A DNA stretch of 64,000 nt from Spinacia oleracea (lineage: Eukaryota > Streptophyta > Magnoliopsida > Caryophyllales > Amaranthaceae), in the NCBI RefSeq assembly GCF_020520425.1, contig NC_079490.1, positions 4,278,001 through 4,342,000 on the forward strand, given 5' to 3'. Below the pieces are notes generated by a model that worked only from the letters and a program-made list of their open reading frames with translations, made no database searches and was not told where the DNA came from. Below, piece after piece: positions 43,001 to 53,200 of the stretch; positions within the stretch are counted from its first letter, which is position 1; each line of letters begins with the position of its first letter. Both the position numbers and the translations under genes were made by a program.

Positions 43001-45764
43001 CTTGGTGAGTGGGATGTGCGTTGGATTCTGTAGTGATGAAGATGGCAGGGTCCTACTCCTTTTCTCTTGCTGTATTATTATAATATTTATTTACTTGGCT
43101 TTCTATAGTTGATTCTTATAAATGATATCCTATAATTTAGGCCAAGTAGGTGGAGGTAAACGAATATTTATATAAACAGTTAGAATGTGATTCTTTTGCT
43201 AGTGTTGCTCTTTTTATCTATGAACATGGGAGAATTCTCAAGTCTACGTGAATGTGATCCAGGTGCTGGTCTGTTATCACATTGTCCTTCTGTAAAAGGG
43301 TCTCGGGGTTTTGCCATCTGTGAGTTCTTCTTTAACTTAGAAGAGTGGTTTTTACATTTTATTATTCTGACTTGGTATCTACCTTTCTGAGTTAGAACGG
43401 GATTTGAAATAGAAGATGGTGACCAATCCATCGGATTTTGAAGAAAAGGTACAAAAGTTTAAGAATTTGAACCTCAAATTATGGCTGACAAAACATAATA
43501 AATGATATCTTAACCTGTATGCCAATGGAGGCATGAGATATATGTAGCCTATGGTTGCTTCGGTTCAACTTCTATTGCTAGGCTTTGGACATGGATTTAT
43601 AAACCTAATGCCGAGGTTAGTTTAAGGAGACTGATTTCTAGTTTAATTTTCCCTGAATCTGAGAAATTTTGTTGTCAGTATGCTGATGAGTTTCGTTGAT
43701 GTCTGACTTGAGCCTATTATTATGTGTGCACTCGAATTCTTTTTAGACTCCAGAAACTTGTAAGCTTCATTCTGTAGGTGCTAGGTTTTTAATTCTCTGT
43801 CAATACACTCTGCATGTTCTACTCCCTCCGTCCCAATTTATTCTTTCTGTTTCTAGTGTCCCATTTTAATCTTTACACGTAGAATCTTTCCTTTTATATT
43901 GTAGCATAAAAGTCCCATAATATTATGTCAAAAATCGTGTCAAATGATTATTTCAACCAATAAAATTCATTGGCCCATTCTAACCGTAAAATCTCACACT
44001 TTCCATTGGAACATTAAACCTTTATCATTTTTCCAATGTCAAAATTTTGATAAAATTGAAAATATTATTAATAAACGTAATTTGCATTATTTAAGACTTT
44101 AAGTTAAACAAAAAGAGAATCTTTATCCACTTTAATTATTTGTTAAATCGCTTGCATGATACCAAACGTAAAGAATAAAAAAGGACGGAGGGAATACCTT
44201 TTTCTTGATAGACATTCTCGTATTCCATATGTGTTTTCCATTGTTCTAATTAGATGGGGGGGGGGTATGGAATGGCTTCCTGTCAGTTATATTTGGTAAT
44301 TGAAGGTCTTTTTTATTCGGGTAAAATACAGTACTTTCCAATAGTAAATTGTAGCAAGTTGGTACCTGTTGCATAATTATATCTGCCTGTGATCGGCCTC
44401 CCAACCGCGGTGCTTAATATATTGATTAAATTTTATATTTGGTAACTAATGTTTTCAGGAAGAAAGGAACAAGAAGCGCAAGGTGCTCGACGAAGATAGA
44501 AGGTCGAGAGAGCGCAGCCGTGAAGTTGAACGTGCTCCCAGTAAGGACAGGGAGAGAGGGGATAGTCGTGAACGAAGGGATTATGACCGGAGAAGCAGGG
44601 AGCACGATAGGTACAATGACAGGGATCGTGGTTATGACCGTAACCGTGAAAGAGATAGGGAGCGTTCCCGCAGTCATGATTCAAGAAGTCGCCGAAGGTC
44701 TCGTTCGCCGTCAAAAGAACGCTCCAGGGACTATGGTCGTGATTATGATCGTAACAGGTATTTAAGTCCTATTTGATATTTATTAATCCATTTGGATGAT
44801 TGACAGCTACTTAATTGTTCACGAAGTTCAGTGCTATTAGCTGTGTGCGTTTAGGGTAGCAGTTAAGCAGTATCCCTTTACACCATCTAATTATGTCCTG
44901 GAGACAAATACAGCCTTGGGTTTTTTCTTTAAATTATTTTTGTTTCTCTAAAATACAGCGAGTTTCGTTGTTCTTGTAGCAATGCTACTCACGGTGTATG
45001 CTAGCAATGTAGAAGTTTTCTGTAAATGATTGAATTTAGACTAGCATGAGTTTGGAGATCAGACTAGCATGAGTTTTGAGTAAATGATTGAATTTACATA
45101 TACGTAGTAGGAAAAAATATATGTCCGGGAGGGTGATACTAAATCTGTAGAAGTTCATTATGCTTATGCCAGTGCTTGCCAGGTCAGAAGTAAAGATGGC
45201 TGTGGGTCGGCCCGGCCCAAGCACGAAGTCTTGGGCCGCGACCGATTTTTTGGGAAAGCACGACAAAAGCGCGCTAAATTTTGCAAAATTAGGCTTAGAC
45301 ATGACGGCCCGACACGACAGCCCGTGGGCCATGTTTTAAACTTTTTGGTCTGGTCTGGCACGATGCAGAGTGGGCTTGGCATGGGCCTGGCCCGTTTAGG
45401 CTCACGACTCGAAGCCCGGCTGGCCCACGACCATCTTTAGTCAGAAGCCAGTAATGGACTAGCATCTTTCTTTGAATATTCTTACTGTTCTTTCTGTCTT
45501 GTAGTAAAAACCTTTATAATACAAGTGAGTTTCGATGTTCCATGTAGAGTCTAATAAAGAAACTTGATGCATAATAGAGTCTAATAAAGAAACTTGATGC
45601 GTTTACAGTTTTATTTTCTAAAAATTTGCTGTCTCTCCACCTTTTTTTCCTCTTCTCCTGACTAGAGGCAGTTTTGTATTTGCATAATGTTTTTGGTTTG
45701 TCATTCCCACTCATAACTCGTGTTTGTTGTACGTTGCAGGCGTAATGATCGAGATCGATACTAG
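37005..45764 (+). CDS. LUC7: LUC7-family U1 snRNP-associated protein
   Basis: Twelve exons: 37005-37151, 38586-38638, 39349-39517, 39602-39665, 40108-40187, 40296-40449, 41094-41155, 41244-41306, 42429-42487, 42814-42895, 44459-44757 and 45740-45764. They sum to 1257 bp, or 418 residues. LUC7 proteins join the U1 snRNP and influence 5' splice site choice. The start MDAIRKQLDVLMGANRNGD is the family hallmark. A CCCH finger uses Cys33, Cys41, Cys56 and His60, and a C2H2 finger uses Cys272, Cys275, His291 and His297 (RVCDICGAF...LADHFGGKLHLGY). A predicted coiled coil covers about residues 120-250. From residue 312 on, the tail is rich in Arg, Asp, Glu and Ser (RERSRE, RDYDRR, RSRSPSKER) for protein-RNA contacts. 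It matches plant LUC7A/B (as I recall, At3g03340 and At5g17440). The long introns contain MITEs and local duplications. Confidence 0.95.
37254..37860. repeat. ~320-bp tandem duplication in LUC7 intron 1
   Basis: Blocks TTTAATTAGCTCTAGATATTC, TTTTGACTATTTT, GTCAAAA, and AGAAGATTACTTGTCTATCATGAGCTACTTTGATCTGCC (quoted in part) occur twice in the same order, near 37258-37540 and 37585-37830. Confidence 0.8.
41405..41705. repeat. ~150-bp tandem duplication in LUC7 intron 8
   Basis: GAGACTTCTTGAGAACTAGG and CTTATTGGAGCCCTTGAAA appear twice, about 170 bp apart, preceded in both copies by a GGCTCT..CATCTGT segment. An 18-bp G run precedes it at about 41370. Confidence 0.75.
42091..42372. mobile_element. 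Stowaway-like MITE in LUC7 intron 8
   Basis: TA, then CTCCCTCCGTATTTATTTAA at the left, and TTAAATAAATACGGAGGGAG with TA at the right. The terminal repeats extend over 25 bp. The 3' 40 bp (AAGTGTATCTCTTAAATAAA) are duplicated in tandem. About 282 bp. Confidence 0.9.
43822..44194. mobile_element. Stowaway-like MITE in LUC7 intron 10
   Basis: The left CTCCCTCCGTCCCAATTTAT and right AAAAAAGGACGGAGGGAA ends are flanked by TA (43820-43821 and 44195-44196). About 373 bp and a different interior from the element at 42091, so a separate family. Confidence 0.85.
45191..45439. mobile_element. GC-rich hAT-like MITE, family B, exact 8-bp duplication
   Basis: TAAAGATGGCTGTGGG and CCCACGACCATCTTTA are inverted ends flanked by GTCAGAAG at 45183-45190 and 45440-45447. 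The terminal TAAAG fits the hAT end consensus (pyrimidine-A-purine-N-G). It lies in LUC7 intron 11. Confidence 0.9.
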
Positions 45765-46184
45765 AGCTTCATTTGCTGCATTCTCAGCATGAACAAGTTT
45801 GTTATTCTTGCTGTGTAGTTCTCTGTTACTTTTCTTTGCATCTTTTTTTCCTTGAGACAAAAGTAAAGTATTTTAAGGTTGTGGACTTTGTGCGCGCGTC
45901 TACAGTTAGGTTATTGAAGGAGGTGCTGCTTTTGCTAGTTTGGAGAAAGAGAACGATAATTTTCCCGTGTAATAGCCTAGAATCGATGTATGAGTAGAAA
46001 ATCCTGGTTATGTTGAGATGGGATATTCCGCTTAATTCTCTCCATCCTCTGTGCCTTGTTTTATTTTACTTTGTATTTATTTCTTTTATCTCCCTGTGTC
46101 ATCCGTACGAACTCGATTTCAATTAACAACGATAGAATTGTGTTTAAAGCCGATCATTAGACTAGTTTCAAAACCTGCGTCGAT

Positions 46185-46905
46185 TTTTGATGGCTTGAAA
46201 TTTTGTCACTATTGGCGGCAATGAAGACTCTGTTTGTCAAATTAGCAGTACAAATTACACGACCGATGCGCTTTGTTCGGAACGGACGGAGTATCATAAT
46301 GTCTACTTACATTTTTAATGGCTTGAAATTGCATCATTATCAGCGATAATGAAGCCTCTCTTTGTCAAATTACCAGTTCAAATTATACGACCAATGAAGC
46401 CTCTCTTTGTCAAATTACCAGTTCAAATTATACGACCAATGCACTTTGTTCGGAACGGACGGAGTATCAATGTCTACTTGCATTTTTTATGGCTTGAAAA
46501 TTGCATCATTATCGGCGATAATGAAGCCAATCTCTTTGTCAAATTACCAGTTCAAATTACACGATCAATGGACTTTGTTCGAAACGGAGGGAGTATCAAT
46601 GTCTACTTGCATATTTGCATCGTTACACGCATGCTCAATTAGCTCATAATACAATTTATACCAAGTAGCAAAAATCAATAAAAAGATTGGTAATATGACA
46701 TGAAACGATAAAAATATGGGATAATTGTAGCAAAATTCTCCAATTTCTATAAATTCATCAGATCGTCCACAAAGTACATCACTAACCAGTTTTAAAATTC
46801 TGGTGCATTTTTGATGGCTTGAAATTGCATCATTATCGCATTATCGACGACAATGAAGAACTTCTCTCAGTCAATTTACTAGTTCAAATTACACGATCAT
46901 CGTCG
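46185..46905. repeat. Tandem repeat of GATGGCTTGAAATTGCATCA units
   Basis: Three successive units of about 130-180 bp carry ATGGCTTGAAAT..GCATCATTAT, GATAATGAAGCC, TCTTTGTCAAATTACCAGTT and CTTTGTTCGGAACGGACGGAGTATCA (in part). One unit has an inner 45-bp duplication at about 46350-46440, and a fourth unit follows at 46797-46905. Confidence 0.75.
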
Positions 46906-47059
46906 CTTATAGCTTTCCGTATTATTCCCACTCCATTTTATATACTAATGACTAGTGACTAATATTTTTGTCTAATACGTAAAGTAATCATAGACGAAGT
47001 TACATTGCTAACCAGAGAAAGTCAGTTAAAGCGACAATTATTAAACTACAACTTACCGA

Positions 47060-47225
47060 AAATACCGCTTTTATTGCTTAATTAATTGATTTCATTTGTA
47101 TAACTAATTAGTTCTATTACTTAATTGGTTTCAGTATTTAACTAATTAGTTTTATTGCTTAACTAATTGGTTCAATTGCTTAACTTATACGACACCGACA
47201 CGCCTTGTATAAAAGTTTGTATATC
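47060..47225. mobile_element. Fragment of the TTAACTAATTGG Mutator-like element
   Basis: Six to seven TTAACTAATTGG/TTAGT units are followed directly by CGCCTTGTATAAAAGTTTGTA, resembling the right end of the element at 32768-36491 (CGTCTTTTATAAAAGTTTGTA). It is a heavily shortened relative. Confidence 0.65.
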
Positions 47226-47772
47226 CCAAACCTTTAAAATGCATGCATTGAAAATACTATGCTTATCAATAGTGTTTTGAGTGTTAAAACCTTGAAATTC
47301 ACTATTCACAAGGGATTGAAAATTTAAACCTTCCCTTTAGAAGCTCTATATTGACATTTGCAAAGGTCTTGAGTTCAAACCCCCTAACTTACATATTATT
47401 GGAATAACGAGTTGACATTATTTTAAATAGCAGGATATTTCAATTGTGACTATTATTAGTAACTAAGTTACATTCTACATTCGTTAAATTAATTCTTAAT
47501 TAGGCAATATAATTACCCAACTTATTTTGCAAATTGATTTCAATTTCTTGGGGAAATTTCTTGGGGAACTGCGCGCGGTCCGACACTACTATAACTAAAA
47601 TGGGAAGGATGGAGTAAAAAGGATGACAAGATGAACATAAAAATGTGTGATCATTCTACCAAAATTCCGCAATTCAATAAATACAACACAAAGTAAATAT
47701 TACATCAAAGTGATCAAATTAATAATCTAAACTCAAAAATGATCAAAATCCCTAATTTCTGGGTTTGTTTGA

Positions 47773-48444
47773 TCACATTTGTCTGCCAGCAGCATCAGCA
47801 ACAAGAGGCAAATAAGGAGTTTTCCCCAAAACAGAAGAAACAACCCCATAAACAAAACAAGAAACAATGAACACAAACAAGAAATTATGACCCATCACCA
47901 TAATCTTAAACCCTAGCCCTTTCCCAGGGGTGAAAATCCGCTGCAAAAGCAAAGGAAGAACGAGGAGAACATCAAGAACAAGGGCCTGCATTGCGTTGAA
48001 TCTCACGTAGTTCGAGAATTTAGGGTTTCTGACAACGCCGAGGTAGAGGCCGAAGAAGGAGACGAAGCTGGCATAAGGGATTGATTTGTAGAGAGAGAGA
48101 AAGGGTAAGATGGGTTCGAAGAGGAGAGAGAGTGGTGGGTATTGAGCGAAGAGGAAGCGGCCGTAATGGAGGCCATTGACGAAGGGGAGGAAGTAGGAGA
48201 TGGAGGAGATTAAGCGGTCTGTTGCTGGGGTTGTTGCGGACATGGAAATGGGTTTTTGATTGGGTTTTAGGGTTTTGGGTTTTTTGGGGGTGATTTGGAA
48301 GGGGGTTTTGGTGGTGGGGGGTGATTTTAGTGGGTGGTAGAGGAGGGAGAGAGGGCGAATTTGGGTGTATTTGTGGTGGTGTGTGGTGGTTGTTGCGGTG
48401 GTGATTGGGAGGTGGGAGAGGCGGAGGAGTGGGATTGAGGCCAT
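47773..48444 (-). CDS. TIC20-II: Plastid inner-envelope import component, TIC20-II type
   Basis: A single exon of 223 residues. TIC20 proteins are multi-span inner-envelope proteins linked to chloroplast preprotein import. Residues 1-70 are a basic, Ser/Thr/Pro-rich transit peptide (MASIPLLRLSHLPITTATT). The membrane part runs ISYFLPFVNGLHYGRFLF, LFEPILPFLSLYKSIPYASF, FGLYLGVVRNPKFSNYVRFN, AMQALVLDVLLVLPLLL and FVFIVSCFVYGVVSSVLGKT, giving four spans. It ends VADAAGRQM, which resembles the TIC20-II ending I recall (VADAAGRQL) more than TIC20-V. The frame stays open upstream to an ATG at 48546, but MASIPLL fits a plastid transit peptide best. Its 5' end and promoter are duplicated at 49142-49720. 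Confidence 0.88.
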   Translation of the reverse strand: MASIPLLRLSHLPITTATTTTHHHKYTQIRPLSLLYHPLKSPPTTKTPFQITPKKPKTLKPNQKPISMSATTPATDRLISSISYFLPFVNGLHYGRFLFAQYPPLSLLFEPILPFLSLYKSIPYASFVSFFGLYLGVVRNPKFSNYVRFNAMQALVLDVLLVLPLLLQRIFTPGKGLGFKIMVMGHNFLFVFIVSCFVYGVVSSVLGKTPYLPLVADAAGRQM

Positions 48445-49141
48445 TTTTTGATGGGTTTTGGGTGAAATTGATTTGGGGATTTTGTTGGAGAGATTGTGTG
48501 TGGGGGCAAATAGAGGGTTGCTTACTTGCTTCACGCTTATGTCCAAAATGACCTTGAATTTTTAATACAACGTAGAAGAAAAATGAAAATTCCCAAACAT
48601 TTTTTTTATTTTTTTTATAAATTTCAAATCTATAAGGAATAAAATTCAAATACAATTGTTGTGAATTTAATAATGAGAATGTTTCAAAAAAGAAAAAATT
48701 ACACGTATATACAAATTCTTGTAAAAGACCGTCTGACAGTTTGCTTTTTACTACAGAATTGTCACCAATTTCCTTGAATTGGGGTGCAAAATTCACCCAA
48801 TTTTCACTTTTTTTTCCTCGAACGTCTTATATGAACTTAATTAAACTTATCTGAACACATTAGAATTTATTAAAACTCATTTTAGTTATAAATTGTTCAT
48901 GGTTAACCCATATTTTTCTTGAACTTATCTTATGAGCTTTTAAAGCTAGATCATGGGCATATCTAACTCTATCTCTAGTACATTTAGCAATACAACAGCT
49001 ATCAAAGTTGCGTGCAACTTGGTCACCTTGTTATTAACTTATTATGATGATTTGATGATCCACACGTTTGGAAACAAGATACCTTACATTTTGATACGAA
49101 GTACTTCATAAGTTTGTGTAAAAGGCCTAAGTGGCTCATTT

Positions 49142-49720
49142 ACATTTGTGGTGGTGTTTGGTGGTTGTTGCGGTGGTGATTGGGGCGTGTGAGAGGCGGA
49201 GGAGTGGGATTGATTGATTTGGGAGATATTGTTGGGGAGAGATTAGATAGTGTGTTGGGGGGCAAATAGAGGGTTGCTTGACTTGCTTCACGCTTATGTC
49301 CAAAATGACCATTAATTTTAATACAATGTAGAAGAAAAATGAAAAATCTCAACCAATTTTTTTTAACTTATAAATATCAAAATCTTCCAAGGAATAAAAT
49401 TCAAATATGTGAATTTAATCATATTATGTGAATGTTTCAAAAAAAAAAAAAAATTACGCGTATATACAAATTCTTGTAAAAGATCGTCTGACAATTTGCA
49501 GTATGAAATTGTCACCAATCTTGTTGAATAAGGGTGCGAAATTCACCTGATTTTCACTCATTTTTTCCGAACTTATATTATTGTACTTAATTGAACTTAT
49601 CTGAACTTATAAGAACATATTAGAACTAATCAAAACTTATTTTAGCTATAAATTATTCTTGGTTAACCCTTGTTTTCTCCAAACTTATCTTCCGAACTCA
49701 TCTAATCTTAATTGAACTTA
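49142..49720 (-). pseudogene. Duplicated 5' end and promoter of the TIC20 gene
   Basis: The stretch repeats the order seen at 48366-48960: GTGGTGGTTGTTGCGGTGGTGATTGG (in part), GAGAGGCGGAGGAGTGGGATTGA, GGGGGCAAATAGAGGGTTGCTT, TCACGCTTATGTCCAAAATGACC, AAAATTACGCGTATATACAAATTCTTGTAAAAGA and so on. Only the first codons of the gene are covered. A deletion removes the segment with the normal ATG, so no protein is expected. The offset from the gene copy is about 770 bp, i.e. a tandem duplication that kept upstream sequence but not the body. Confidence 0.8.
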
Positions 49721-50229
49721 TTTTTCCTGAAATAGGTGAAAATAACGTCCCAAATCATTTTGTAACTAAGGCTTAGTTGTTGTAAGTGGAAATAAGGTGA
49801 ACAAAACAAAGACTAAGTGAAAGACGGTTTGATGGAAGAAGTTGTCATTTATTATATGGATTAAAATGACTAATATTTTGAAAACAATGTCAACTAGGTC
49901 ACCTATTATTAACTTCTAAGTCTTCGAAAAAATTACCATTCTTTTAACTGATTTCTGAGAACAAGGCTTGAAATTCCCTGTTCTTTTGGACTGAAATTCC
50001 CTGAACTGAAACCTGTATATACTCATACACTACACCATGAAGAACACCGGAAATACTGTTGCATTTACAAAGGTTAATTCATTACTTGTATTTCATAAGC
50101 TTGTATTGTATTCCAAATTTCATCTCTCTTCCTAGATTGTAAGCTTAATAATGTACCAGCATCACAAAAAAACCGCGATTTAGAAAAATAATTTATACAA
50201 AGAAAATTATGAAAACTATAAACCAAATT

Positions 50230-53200
50230 CTAATAATCACTAGCTCTTCTTCGGAGCTCATTTAGCTCTGACTCGATTTCCATGTCTTTAAAGGGCGATG
50301 CAGCTGACTTTGAGCTCGAAACCGTTGTTCTACCTGGAGGAAGCTCTCCTTTCTGTTCAACATCATTCATAAGAGGAGAAAAAAGGGGGAATATCAGTTA
50401 CCTCTTTGAAAACAGATCAGGTTTTACACAGACGAAATAAACTAAGAGCATGTTTGGTATAGAGATTTGAAGTGATGGAAATGGAATCAATTAACTAATT
50501 TCCATTACCTAATGTTTGGTATGAGAATAGTAGTAACACAATCCATTTCCTAAGGATAACCATTACCTCCATTTGTTACCTCTCCCAACCCTATGGTAAC
50601 AACATTGTTACCCTCCTCAATCCCCAATTTGTTATTAGCGATTCCTTTCCTAACAACTAATATTGCCATATTGGTAATAGCTAACACTATCTTCTTTTTC
50701 CCTTCTTATTTATTTCCTTTCCTAAGTTTATACCAAACATGCCCTAACACTGAATGAACTACTTGACGAGTTGACGCCCATGCAATTCCTGAAGTTCAAT
50801 GTCAGACGGACATCATAATTATGTGAAAAATAATTACCTGTGGAACAAAAAGTGGAAGTGTCTAGCTGAATTGTAGGCTAAATTTGTTGTTAACCAGCTT
50901 ATAATCATTACTTATTCGATCCCTATACATAGTCCATGTTTATGCTTTAGATTGTCCAAAAGTAATAGGGAACTTTCAAAAATGTGTAAGCTAAAGTATG
51001 AGCTATCACTAATTACCCTTGATGACACCCTTTAATACAGTGGCGGATCCAGAATAACATAGTAGTGGGTGAAAAATATTATTTTCTCTCTTTTAGTGGG
51101 TGCAACCAGTGCAAATGACCGAAATTGTACAAGAAGAACTACAAATTTTCTGATTCTATAGCAAAATTTTCAAAAATCTACATTCAAGTGGGGTCAAATG
51201 ACCCCACATCTTGAACATTAGCTCCGCCACTGCCCTTAATAAAGAATTCAAAAGAAAGACTACATTGGTATTGTGGAAATGTACAATTTCAACTAATGAA
51301 GGATAGTTAAGAAAGGGATTCAAACTCAATTCCTTCCAAAGGTAAGCCTACTTAGGGATCCGGGAGAGGGGAAATGGTTAACATTTCGCTGCACGCTTAT
51401 TCTTGAAAATTGACAATGATCATCCCTTTAATTCTCATTTATTATGATCTTTGAGGGGGAAAAAAAAGATTTAGAATTAACATCAACATCAACCACCATA
51501 AGTATGATTGAACAAGAGAGTAATGCATTGGTATACCTTCGAGTTCCCAGATAATTCCCTCTTCAAGCTAGCTAAGTCCTCATCAACAGAAGAGCCTTCC
51601 AGTAATGCAAACTGAAAAGACCAAAGAGAAGCTCTCATTATATGAAACTACAGCTATGCTGAAGAAGTTCATTATAGTTTCTCTCATAAACCATTGTTTT
51701 ACTAAGGAGTCTTGTTATGGAGCAAAATACTACACCACGAATTCACAAAAGTTTGAATCATCTTGTCTTTTTCTCTTTACACCTTCATTTATATACATTT
51801 TTTTACGGGGGTTGAGACTATGGCCTACCTTTCCTTCAAGGTCATCACTGGTTAATTGATTAAGTGCATCGGCTTCTGATTCCATGGCCATCACTGTTTT
51901 TAAAAAGGCCATAAGTCAGAAGGCACAAAATAAACATTATAACGACATGAAAATCATAAACCATCAATAGCTATAATAACCTTTGATGATTCAGAAAAAT
52001 AAAGATTGCTCGTGGATAATAAGCAAAACTTCCACATACATACATACATAAGAAACCAATGCAGGCAAGATAATTAATACGAAGTATATGAGAAATAATA
52101 TGACCATTCTCTTCAGCATCTAATGAAAAGTACGTTATAGGCTTGTAGCTTGGAGTTGAACATGGTGTCTCAGATTTCACTTCATACGAAGTATACCTTA
52201 TGTGACAGCGGTACATGAACTTGGGTCAAGGAGTAAGAGTTGTCTTCAATCAAAGTGTAGTTAAGGGAACAAATGATACATACCCTTTAAAAGGACACCC
52301 CCGAGTAATTTACACAGTTGATACAATTCATAGTAGACCCATATAAATATCATGAAAGATAATGCAATAAAAGCTTGCCTTTTTCTTCCATTTTCTCAAA
52401 AGCAGCAAGAGCACCGCTTGTATTCACTTTTCCCACCATCTCACTTACTTTGGTAGCAGTCCTGAAAGATCATAAATAAAATTCACAACCTACCATGATA
52501 CACAAAACCTACTATGCTTTGAGCGTAGACGCAAAACTGACCCAAAAAAAAAATCTACAATGATATAAATGACTGACAGACTGAGGGTAGATGCAAAACC
52601 TTGCAGACTGAGCACGTGCTTTGAGCGTGTCTTTCTTTGATTTTGCCTCCTGTATCTTGCTTTCTAAGAGCTGCCAGAAAAAAGGAAAGCAATCCATCAA
52701 AAAAATAAATCTATTATATTTCCAGTTGCAATAGATTTGATCACTTAGACAACCAATCAGTGAAGCAACAAATTCTCATGTCTAATACAGAGCATTTATG
52801 CAATAGCAACAAGCACTAGCAGGACAAGCCTTTAACGGCCCGTTTGGTAGCCGGCCATAATGGTGTCAATGGGAATGAATTTGCATGTAAATTTGTAAGG
52901 AAAATCAATATTCATTCCCATGGTGATGCTAATTCACTCATAATTATCTCTTTTTCTTCATAAATTTTCATTACCATCCATTACCATTTAGGGAGTGGTA
53001 TTAGGTGGGAATGCAAATTTATGAAAAAAACACCAAGCTTGAGACAAAATTTCATTACCATGGACATCATCATGTTAATTTCTTGCCAAATAATACTAGG
53101 ATTTATTCCCATTCCCACCGTTTATTACCGGCTACCAAACTGGCCGTAAGGGCTTAAGTTAAGACTGGTATTGCAATAACCAACAGAATGGAAAAAAGAG

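Larger units (their letters stand above)
45765..47772. other. Intergenic between LUC7 and TIC20
   Basis: It begins with the LUC7 3' side. The middle (46185-46905) is a diverged tandem repeat, and 47060-47225 is a fragment of the Mutator-like element. The remainder is AT-rich with nothing recognised. Confidence 0.5.

Noticed and set aside
44433-44765. Antisense and alternative frames over the last large LUC7 exon
   Set aside because: Shadow frames of the Arg/Asp/Ser-rich exon.
48020-48796. A 258-codon minus-strand frame overlapping TIC20
   Set aside because: It lies out of frame over the true coding sequence; its Pro-rich translation has no membrane segments, while the other frame gives a complete TIC20 protein.
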